Assembly: GCA_007124395.1 (NCBI GenBank)
Contig: SLFF01000365.1
Coordinates: 1 to 9,135, forward strand
DNA: 9,135 nucleotides
Origin: Thermomicrobiaceae bacterium
GTDB taxonomy: Bacteria > Chloroflexota > Chloroflexia > Thermomicrobiales > Thermomicrobiaceae
Reading direction: 5' to 3'
Notes under the pieces: model-generated
The model's input: only the letters and a program-made list of their open reading frames with translations
The model's database searches: none
Told to the model about the DNA's origin: nothing
Position numbers and translations under genes: made by a program
Part shown: piece after piece, positions 1 to 5,364 of the stretch
Layout of the letters: the number at the start of each line of letters is the position of its first letter
Numbering within the stretch: the first letter of the stretch is position 1

Positions 1-699
1 ATCAACGATATCGTGGGCGATCATGTCGAGCCAGCGGTCTCGATGCGGAATCCGGACGATACGGCCAACGGCGGCCTCAACACGTTCTCCTGTATCGGGA
101 ATCCGGTCGAGGTGGTTACCGGCAACGCGAAAGGCGCGTTCGGCACGGTTACCGGCAAGCACGGTGGTATCGAGCACGTCATGGTCGATTTTTCGTTCGA
201 TGTGCTGGAGAAGATGAAGCCCGGCGATCGGATGCTCGTGAAATCGTTCGGGACCGGTCTGCGATTGCCAGACTTCCCGGATGTTCTGCCGACGAGCCTC
301 GATCCGGACTTTTTCGAGAAGTGGGTCACTGAATCCCGGGATGGCAAGCTCGTTGTCCCGGTGACGCATACCGTTCCGGCGAAAGTGATGGGCTCTGGCC
401 TCGGTCGGGATAACGTCAACCGGGGTGACTACGACATCACCATGTTCGATGAGGAAACGGTTGAGGAGTACAATCTCGGATCGCTTCGACTGGGCGATCT
501 GGTGGCGATTCTCGATGCCGACTCGACGTTCGGGCGCTACTATCACAAGGGTTCGATCAGTATCGGTATCATCGCCCATGGTGATTCGTTCCAGTCCGGG
601 CACGGTCCGGGAGTTACCGGTCTGTTAACATCGAAATCTGGCGCTATCGCGCCAGTCATCGATGCTGGTGCCAACATCGCCCAGATACTCGGTCTCTAG
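1..699 (+). CDS. DUF4438 family protein, 5' end outside the window
   Basis: The frame is open from base 1 and has coding character before the first possible start (GTG at 13), so the gene starts upstream of the window; 232 residues are visible. The C-terminal half carries features I associate with DUF4438: an RGDYDI segment, a LRLGDLVAI-D-D stretch, FGR-YY-KG, then IGIIAHGDS and GHGPGVTGLLTS. The family is known from bacteria, including thermophiles, and archaea; its biochemical role is not established. The order of short beta-rich, glycine-rich segments fits a compact soluble cytoplasmic protein, with no signal peptide or membrane segment in the visible part. The TAG stop is 18 nt before the GTG of the next gene, so the two are probably co-transcribed. 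The family call rests on motif memory rather than a profile search. Confidence 0.72.
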   Translation: MNDIVGDHVEPAVSMRNPDDTANGGLNTFSCIGNPVEVVTGNAKGAFGTVTGKHGGIEHVMVDFSFDVLEKMKPGDRMLVKSFGTGLRLPDFPDVLPTSLDPDFFEKWVTESRDGKLVVPVTHTVPAKVMGSGLGRDNVNRGDYDITMFDEETVEEYNLGSLRLGDLVAILDADSTFGRYYHKGSISIGIIAHGDSFQSGHGPGVTGLLTSKSGAIAPVIDAGANIAQILGL

Positions 700-717
700 A
701 GAAACGGACAATCAACG

Positions 718-1458
718 GTGCAGATCATCAACCGATCACTGGTTCAGCAGTACGCCGCTGATCATCAACGCAGTGCTACCGCGCTCCATGCCTGGTGCCA
801 GTTGGTATCGAGTTATGACTGGCCGTCGGTGGACGCATTGCAGGCAGCTTTTCCGGGTTCTACCGCGCACGAAGACCTCGTGGCGTTCGATATCCGGGGG
901 AGCAGCCTGTTCATTGTCGCCACGGTTGATCTGGACCAGGCGAGGATCTGGGTGCGGGATATTCAGAACCATAGTGATTTCCGCACCGAATCCTGGAAAG
1001 GGCTGGCGTCGAAGCCTGGCTCAAGTGAAACGAGCTACGACCAGCTGGTTGCCGATGTTCCGCTGAGGCCAATTCGTGATGAAGGCTCGCAGACGGCCGC
1101 TGCCAGCCAGATCGCTCAATTGCTTCAGTATCGAGACCGCTCACCGGACCAGCAGGATTATCTCGATGTCCTGTCTCTGCTGCTGGGCGACTACGAGGCA
1201 CGAGCGGTGGAGATCCCGGCGGTCTCGGCTGCCGAGATCGTGCGGACCCTGGTACAGGAGCACCGGTTGAGTCAGGTGGAGATCATTCCTCTGCTGGGCG
1301 GAAAGGAGAAGGCCATGGCGATCCTCAAAGGAACCCGCCCGCTCGATGTCAAGCAAGCCGTTCGCTGTGCCCGGTATTTCCACCTGCCGATCGAAACGTT
1401 CATGGACCCGGATGATCTCGTGCTCGAACTCCCCAGACCATCTCCGAGGCGGCGCTGA
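718..1458 (+). CDS. HigB-type toxin-like / HigA-type antitoxin single-polypeptide fusion
   Basis: This 246-residue frame has two domains. Residues 1-89 follow the HigB_toxin pattern (mRNA interferase family): an N-terminal II-R-L helix, ALHAW, DALQAAFPG, then VAFDIRG and a terminal NHSDF that matches the family's T-H-A-E-Y end. Residues 102-237 follow the HigA antitoxin pattern: a VPLRPIRDE opening, an LDVLSLLLGDYE helix, and an Xre-like helix-turn-helix at about 173-226 (RLSQVEIIPLLGG, then ILKGTRPL). In canonical higBA the two domains are separate genes, toxin first. Here they are joined by a linker of about 12 residues (90-101). No ATG, GTG or TTG lies in frame between codons 80 and 134, so the antitoxin half has no obvious start of its own. 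The toxin half lacks the usual N-K-x-R-L after the central glycine and reads GSSLFI, so RNase activity may be lost. The GTG start is 18 nt after DUF4438 with only a weak purine-rich site. Family assignment is fairly sure; activity is unknown. Confidence 0.8.
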   Translation: MQIINRSLVQQYAADHQRSATALHAWCQLVSSYDWPSVDALQAAFPGSTAHEDLVAFDIRGSSLFIVATVDLDQARIWVRDIQNHSDFRTESWKGLASKPGSSETSYDQLVADVPLRPIRDEGSQTAAASQIAQLLQYRDRSPDQQDYLDVLSLLLGDYEARAVEIPAVSAAEIVRTLVQEHRLSQVEIIPLLGGKEKAMAILKGTRPLDVKQAVRCARYFHLPIETFMDPDDLVLELPRPSPRRR

Positions 1459-1462
1459 CGAT

Positions 1463-1666
1463 TCAGAGTCGGGTCCCGGAATACTGGAGCCACCAGCGGT
1501 TCATCTGGATCAGCGCTCCGGCGATAATCACCCCGAGAATGATCTGGAGCAGTGTGGCGGTCCCATCCCGCACGCTCATAATCACCGAGAACACATACAC
1601 GGCGCCGATGATGCTGAGCAGGAGCATCGCTGTTCGCAGTAACACCAGCCTTGCTCGATCGGACAT
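1463..1666 (-). CDS. Small two-helix membrane protein
   Basis: This is a 67-residue protein with two hydrophobic segments, at about residues 7-28 (VLLRTAMLLLSIIGAVYVFS) and 39-54 (LLQIILGVIIAGALI). A short polar loop (SVRDGTA) separates them, and the positively charged N-terminus (MSDRARL) suggests an inner-membrane hairpin with both ends in the cytoplasm. The ATG at 1666 has a GGAG Shine-Dalgarno site 7 nt upstream, which supports the start. It lies 30 nt downstream of the LVIVD-repeat gene on the same strand and is probably in its operon. Its stop is 4 nt from the stop of the convergent HigB-HigA fusion. I do not recognise a named family. Confidence 0.68.
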   Translation of the reverse strand: MSDRARLVLLRTAMLLLSIIGAVYVFSVIMSVRDGTATLLQIILGVIIAGALIQMNRWWLQYSGTRL

Positions 1667-1696
1667 ACGGGCGCTCCTGCCGTGGATGATGTGCGC

Positions 1697-2893
1697 TTAC
1701 TCGCTGACATCGAACACGAGAATCGATTCGAAAAGCCCGAGCACCACACGATCGTCACCGGTGGCGGTCAGTGTCTGGATGCCAGGTTCGGTCTGGAATC
1801 CATCGATGGTATCCAGCAACTCGGGCGCTTCCGGATTCGATATATCTACGGTATGGATGGTGTAGGTGAGCTCGTCGTAGGTGCCTTCGGACGCTCCGAG
1901 CACGTAGAGACGATCACCATCCCGGGCCAGTCTCACTGCACGATCCGGAAGGTCCAGTCGCGCGATGACTTCCGGGCTCTCGGTGTTCGAGACATCGAGG
2001 ATCTGCACGCCAAGATCGCTGGATGCCAGATAGACGAGATCCCCATCCACCCGGAAGCTGAGAAATTTGCCGGCTGGCGCGGTCAGATTCAGTCGATCTT
2101 CGGCATCCTCGGCACCGAACGAGAAGACGACCTCTCCGGTGCCATCCGGGTTCCGCAGCACCATCTCGGACGTTGGTTCATCGGACGTATCGAGATGATA
2201 GATCCGGAACTCGTCGTTCACGGCGTCGTTGACAAACAGGCGCTGGTCGATGAGTTCGAGCGAGATCACCCCGGACTCCGGCTGTTCGATTCGGGTGATG
2301 ACTTCGGGCTGGTGGCGGTTCGAGATATCGACCACGGCGAACTGGCCGGTGTGGTTGATCGCCAGCAAGTCGCCATCGGCGCTGAGTTGTCTGGTGATGC
2401 CATCAGCGGTCTCGGTGAATCCCACGGTCTCCGGCCAGGCAGGATCGGACAGATCAACGGCCCATACCCCGGAGCCTTCTTCGCCTTCCAGCGGAATGTA
2501 GGCTGTCTCATCGACGACGCTGAAGTTCGTCGGAAGCATGCCCGGGAATGGTGAGCCGATGGCGTTGATCTCGCTGAACGAGCCGTCTTCGTCGAACTCC
2601 ATCACCCGAATCACCACGGTTCGATACTGGCCTTCCAGTTCCCGCGTGATGACCAGCAGGAGGGGTTCTCCATCGTGTTCGATCCACTCGAAACAGCAGA
2701 TCAGACCATCTTCCTGTTGCTGGGAGATCAACGCCGAGGCTTCGATGTCCAGAGATCGATCCCGGGTGCCGACGTAGGCGTAGGCACCGAGCACGAATAA
2801 CAGAGCGACACCCACGATGACCAATTTTGAACGCATCGAGCTTTCAGGCTCGTAACTGGACCCCGTAATCGGCGAAGATTCTTCTGCAGACAC
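1697..2893 (-). CDS. Membrane-anchored LVIVD-repeat beta-propeller protein
   Basis: The protein has 398 residues. After a polar N-terminus (1-20) comes one hydrophobic segment at about 23-40 (KLVIVGVALLFVLGAYAYV), acting as an uncleaved anchor or a signal peptide. The rest is a series of beta-rich units ending in the LVIVD-type strand followed by 'SNxxxPEV': GVWAVDLSDPAWPE (142-155), FAVVDISNRHQPEV (185-198), VQILDVSNTESPEV (296-309), IHTVDISNPEAPEL (346-359) and a terminal ILVFDVSE. This is the signature of LVIVD repeats, which build an extracytoplasmic beta-propeller; family function is generally unknown. A Cys pair sits at 66-67. The GTG start is favoured because a perfect AAGGAG lies 9 nt upstream (2903-2908); the alternative ATG at 2836 has only a weak site. 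The gene is divergent from the DUF4015 gene, with which it shares an intergenic control region of about 100 bp. Confidence 0.82.
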   Translation of the reverse strand: MSAEESSPITGSSYEPESSMRSKLVIVGVALLFVLGAYAYVGTRDRSLDIEASALISQQQEDGLICCFEWIEHDGEPLLLVITRELEGQYRTVVIRVMEFDEDGSFSEINAIGSPFPGMLPTNFSVVDETAYIPLEGEEGSGVWAVDLSDPAWPETVGFTETADGITRQLSADGDLLAINHTGQFAVVDISNRHQPEVITRIEQPESGVISLELIDQRLFVNDAVNDEFRIYHLDTSDEPTSEMVLRNPDGTGEVVFSFGAEDAEDRLNLTAPAGKFLSFRVDGDLVYLASSDLGVQILDVSNTESPEVIARLDLPDRAVRLARDGDRLYVLGASEGTYDELTYTIHTVDISNPEAPELLDTIDGFQTEPGIQTLTATGDDRVVLGLFESILVFDVSE

Positions 2894-2902
2894 TATCGCG
2901 AA

Positions 2903-2908
2903 CTCCTT
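2903..2908 (-). promoter_or_regulatory. Ribosome binding site AAGGAG of the LVIVD gene
   Basis: On the minus strand AAGGAG ends 9 nt before the GTG at 2893. It decides the start codon of the LVIVD-repeat protein in favour of GTG 2893 over ATG 2836, keeping the 19-residue polar N-terminus ahead of the membrane segment. Confidence 0.7.
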
Positions 2909-2943
2909 GATTCTTCTGGTATCGATGGTGCAACATTGACCGA

Positions 2944-2974
2944 TAGCGTGCGCTACAATCAGTGTATGTACACT
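2944..2974 (+). promoter_or_regulatory. Promoter/operator candidate: -10-like TACAAT with two inverted repeats
   Basis: Three elements are stacked ahead of the DUF4015 gene. TAGCG-TG-CGCTA (2944-2955) is a 5-bp inverted repeat. TACAAT (2954-2959) matches the -10 consensus in 5 of 6 bases. AGTGTA-TG-TACACT (2961-2974) is an inverted repeat with perfect 6-bp arms where a transcription start from that -10 would fall. A repressor bound here would block initiation. No good -35 is at the right distance: TTGACC at 2936-2941 leaves only 12 nt. The promoter call is therefore tentative, while the repeats are seen directly. Confidence 0.4.
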
Positions 2975-2980
2975 TGACTG

Positions 2981-2985
2981 AAAGG
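2981..2985 (+). promoter_or_regulatory. Ribosome binding site AAAGG deciding a TTG start
   Basis: AAAGG within TGAAAGG lies 9 nt before TTG 2995. It supports this TTG rather than the upstream in-frame GTG 2962, which lies inside the palindrome and has no Shine-Dalgarno site. Confidence 0.5.
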
Positions 2986-2994
2986 CCCCATCAC

Positions 2995-4677
2995 TTGAGC
3001 TATCGCGTAATCAACAGTCTGATCGTTGGCGCAGCCGTCATTCTCGGCGCAATTATCGTTGCTGCTGTACTGATTGGTCCATTGAGCAGTGACGACGATA
3101 CGGATACAGAACTTGCTGGTTCGCAATCCACGCCGACAGCATCTGATTCTGCAGATGATGCAGTAACCGGGGACGCCGATACAACGCCAACCCCCGCTGA
3201 TGCACCAACCGAAGAGCCTGAACCAACACCAACTCCCGAACCAGAGCCTCAGCAGACGGTAGCTGGCGTGGTGACCGATTCCGGGTCAGAAGAGCCACTC
3301 GCTGGCGTGACGGTTACTGCCGAGCGAGATGGTGAATCCGCAGCCTCAGCCACCACGGGCGAGGACGGACGCTTCGAACTTGCAGACGTTCCGTCTGATG
3401 CAACGCTTTCGTTCTCACTTGAAGGCTACCGCACCGTCGAGCAACAGGTCGATGATGATGCAGAACTGACCATCGCACTGCAGTCGTCGGCGCTTGCTGG
3501 ACAGGTGCTCGATCAGGAAGGCCAGCCGATCTGGGACGCAACGGTTGCCAGTGGCGACGCGCTGACCTGGACCGAAGAGGACGGTACGTTCCAGCTCGGT
3601 GATGCACCGGATGAGGGCGAAGTGATCTTCAAGGCGCCCGGATTTGCGGCCCAGCGAGTGCCGATCGGCGAGCTCGGCAACGAAGTTACGATGGAGCCGA
3701 AATCGGTCAAGGGGATCTATGCCACGGCAGGATCCACAGCCGACGATGAGCGCTTCAATGAGTTGATGGACATGATCGATCGCACCGAGCTCAACTCGAT
3801 CGTCCTCGATGTCAAAGACAGTGCCGGATTGGTCTTCTACAACACCGACGTCGAGATGGCTCATGAAATCGGTGCAGTTGCGCCGACTTACGATGTCGAA
3901 CAGCGTCTGGCTCAGCTCGAAGAGCGCGGTATCTACGCGATTGCCCGCGTCGTGATCTTCGAAGACCCGATTCTGGCTGAAGCTCGCCAGGATCTGGCTA
4001 TCATGGACAGCGAAGAAGGTGGACTCTGGCGGACCTTCGGCGGTCTTCCCTGGGTCAATCCCTACCGTGAAGAAGTCTGGGACTACAACATCGCGCTGAT
4101 GGAGGAAGCCGTCCGGCTTGGATTCGATGAGGTCCAGCTCGATTACATGCGCTTCCCGAGTGATGGCCCACTCAATCGCGCCGATTATGGCCAGGAGAGT
4201 ACGGCTGAAACCCGTGATCAGGCAATCGCTGACTTCCTGCGGGCATCGTACGAGGTGATCGCGCCGACTTCGGCATACCTGACCGGCGATATCTTCGGGA
4301 TGACGCTCTGGGACCCAACTGAAGGTGGCATCGGCCAGGACCTGGTTACCGTCACCGAACATCTCGATTATGTGCTGCCGATGATCTACCCCTCGCACTT
4401 CTATGAGGGATCGATGGGATTCGATGTTCCTAACGATCATCCCTACGAGGTGATCTATCAGAGTCTGAACAACGGAGCCACCATGCTCCCCGAGCGACTC
4501 AGGCCGAAGATCCGACCGTGGTTGCAGGATTTCACCTACGGGCCGGGTATTGCCTATGGTGACCATGAAGTGCGGGAACAGATCCGGGCCACCGAGGACT
4601 TCGGCGCCAGTGGCTGGATTCTCTGGAACGCGGCAACAAGCTATCACGAAGGCGCGCTCGGTCCGGCAGATTCCTAG
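2995..4677 (+). CDS. Exported DUF4015-type putative glycoside hydrolase with two carboxypeptidase-regulatory-like modules
   Basis: The protein has 560 residues from TTG 2995. Order: a membrane/signal segment at about 8-28 (SLIVGAAVILGAIIVAAVLI); a Thr/Pro/Glu/Asp-rich linker (33-88) with PTPEPEP-type repeats; two carboxypeptidase-regulatory-like beta-sandwich modules, 89-163 (VAGVVTDSGSEEPLAGVTV, then TGEDGRFELADVP) and 167-233 (LAGQVLDQEGQPI, EEDGTFQLGDAP); and a DUF4015 putative glycosidase barrel from about 237 to 555. Barrel landmarks are VKGIYATAG, NSIVLDVKDSAG, IYAIARVVIFEDP, WVNPY, FDEVQLDYMRFPSDG (377-391), LDYVLPMIYPSH and GWILWNA. The acidic residues of the D-Y-M-R-F-P strand are the likely active-site region. 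An envelope or extracellular polysaccharide is the likely substrate, which is inference. An in-frame GTG at 2962 would add 11 residues but lies in the operator palindrome. The gene ends 27 nt before a hairpin terminator. Confidence 0.85.
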   Translation: MSYRVINSLIVGAAVILGAIIVAAVLIGPLSSDDDTDTELAGSQSTPTASDSADDAVTGDADTTPTPADAPTEEPEPTPTPEPEPQQTVAGVVTDSGSEEPLAGVTVTAERDGESAASATTGEDGRFELADVPSDATLSFSLEGYRTVEQQVDDDAELTIALQSSALAGQVLDQEGQPIWDATVASGDALTWTEEDGTFQLGDAPDEGEVIFKAPGFAAQRVPIGELGNEVTMEPKSVKGIYATAGSTADDERFNELMDMIDRTELNSIVLDVKDSAGLVFYNTDVEMAHEIGAVAPTYDVEQRLAQLEERGIYAIARVVIFEDPILAEARQDLAIMDSEEGGLWRTFGGLPWVNPYREEVWDYNIALMEEAVRLGFDEVQLDYMRFPSDGPLNRADYGQESTAETRDQAIADFLRASYEVIAPTSAYLTGDIFGMTLWDPTEGGIGQDLVTVTEHLDYVLPMIYPSHFYEGSMGFDVPNDHPYEVIYQSLNNGATMLPERLRPKIRPWLQDFTYGPGIAYGDHEVREQIRATEDFGASGWILWNAATSYHEGALGPADS

Positions 4678-4704
4678 CGCAACCTAATGATTTCGACATG
4701 ATGG

Positions 4705-4730
4705 ACAGGGCACCTCATCAGGTGCCCTGT
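4705..4730. terminator. Bidirectional hairpin terminator
   Basis: A perfect 11-bp stem, ACAGGGCACCT / AGGTGCCCTGT, closes a 4-nt CATC loop. It lies between two converging genes: 27 nt after the DUF4015 stop and 10 nt past the stop of the minus-strand hypothetical gene. There is no long T-tract on either side (TTGCGTGTCT on plus), so strength is inferred from the stem and position. Confidence 0.75.
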
Positions 4731-4740
4731 TGCGTGTCTA

Positions 4741-5031
4741 TCAACTTACCCGGTACGGCAGTGAGGTCAGCACCTCTTCGGCCTCACGAGCCGGCACCTC
4801 TTTACCTTCCATCATCTCCGGGTTCAATCCACGGACAACGAAGAAGGCATCCCCGAACTGGTAGACGTAGATGAAGTACTGATCATCGAACGAGACTGGA
4901 TCGGCCTTGCCATCGGCTGCTACATTGTGACCCAGAAGCTGACACCGTCCCACGGTCAATGGCGGACTCTGATCGATTCGACTTAGCGGAAGCTCGTCCG
5001 GGGGCAGCAGGCTGGGGAGTTCGATGCTCAT
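4741..5031 (-). CDS. Hypothetical protein, 96 residues
   Basis: I do not recognise the family. From ATG 5031 the protein has 96 residues: a proline/leucine-rich N-terminus (LPSLLPPDELPLSRI), then alternating hydrophobic strands (DDQYFIYVYQFGDAFFVVRG, 49-68) and an acidic C-terminal helix (EMMEGKEVPAREAEEVLTSL). It looks like a small soluble alpha+beta protein. The ATG has an AGGAG site 6 nt upstream. The frame stays open up to 5304, but the extra residues are arginine-, histidine- and glutamine-rich with no coding look, and they cross the likely divergent gene start, so the short start is preferred. ATGA at 5028-5031 overlaps the stop of a possible upstream mini-gene, suggesting translational coupling. 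Confidence 0.62.
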   Translation of the reverse strand: MSIELPSLLPPDELPLSRIDQSPPLTVGRCQLLGHNVAADGKADPVSFDDQYFIYVYQFGDAFFVVRGLNPEMMEGKEVPAREAEEVLTSLPYRVS

Positions 5032-5144
5032 TGTCGGCTCCTGTCTGGTATGGCGGGTTGATTGATCGAGAACCGGATCGTGTCGTTGATTCCACCGATG
5101 GCCCGGTCGCAATTGCCACAGTAGATACTGTCTGAGACTGCCAT
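5028..5144 (-). CDS. Possible 38-residue CxxC mini-protein coupled to the downstream gene
   Basis: A short frame from ATG 5144 encodes a 38-residue product with YCGNCDRAIGG near its N-terminus, one CxxC zinc-knuckle-like motif, followed by a strand-like INDTIRFSIN and a basic tail. Its TGA stop overlaps the ATG of the 96-residue gene as ATGA, the classic arrangement for translational coupling. A modest AGGG site lies 5 nt upstream of the ATG. Codons in the first two thirds (ATC, TAC, GGC, GAC, GCC, CGG) fit the neighbours. Only one CxxC is present, so a complete zinc ribbon would need a second chain. The frame could be extended upstream to 5264, but that crosses the divergent start at 5212. 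Short length keeps confidence low. Confidence 0.35.
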   Translation of the reverse strand: MAVSDSIYCGNCDRAIGGINDTIRFSINQPAIPDRSRQ

Positions 5145-5211
5145 GCTGACCCTGTTCTCTGCCACCCGGCATGATGGAACGGTAACTAATGATGACAGGA
5201 AGAGTGGTCCC

Positions 5212-5364
5212 ATGACGAAAAACTGGCCTGAGATGTGGATCGGTGGCTTCTGAGCACCGGGCATCAGCGGCTCTCCGGTCCGGGGAGCAGACTACCCGGC
5301 ACATCCGCCCCTTTCCAGCGAACTCCTGCTACCTGGAGAGCTTTCCGATGGCCCTGGCGATCCG
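5212..5364 (+). other. Probable N-terminal coding part of the DegT-like gene, interrupted by in-frame TGA
   Basis: ATG 5212 has a purine-rich GGAAGAG site 7 nt upstream. It opens a frame reading MTKNWPEMWIGGF, then TGA at 5251-5253, then 37 more sense codons (APGISGSPVRGADYP..., LLLPGELSDGPGDP) that run without interruption into the long frame at 5365. With this segment the total is 406 codons, a normal length for DegT/StrS-type proteins. The segment just before 5365 aligns in position with the part of that fold that precedes the large domain. The only standard start between the TGA and 5365 is the GTG at 5365 itself, which has no Shine-Dalgarno site. Explanations: a nonsense mutation or sequencing error at a TGG codon, an independent 13-residue leader peptide, or stop-codon readthrough. 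Confidence 0.5.

Noticed and set aside
1682..2554. A 290-codon open frame on the plus strand, antisense to the LVIVD gene
   Set aside because: It mirrors the LVIVD frame, whose repeat motifs (VDISN-x-PEV) and AAGGAG site are clear on the minus strand. The antisense translation shows no family motif.
2936..2959. TTGACC (-35) with TACAAT (-10) as a full sigma-70 promoter
   Set aside because: The spacer is 12 nt, well short of the usual 16-18, so only the -10-like element was kept, as tentative.
3415..4647. A 410-codon open frame on the minus strand inside the DUF4015 gene
   Set aside because: The plus strand carries the conserved barrel motifs. The antisense frame arises from codon bias in a GC-rich gene and has no ribosome site or recognisable domain.
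5251..5253. TGA as a selenocysteine codon
   Set aside because: There is no Cys/Sec redox motif around it and only a weak 5-bp downstream stem. A nonsense change, error or leader peptide is more likely.
5032..5304. N-terminal extension of the 96-residue minus-strand gene
   Set aside because: The extra residues are rich in Arg, His and Gln without domain character, and they cross both the mini-gene and the divergent start at 5212. ATG 5031 has a good AGGAG site.
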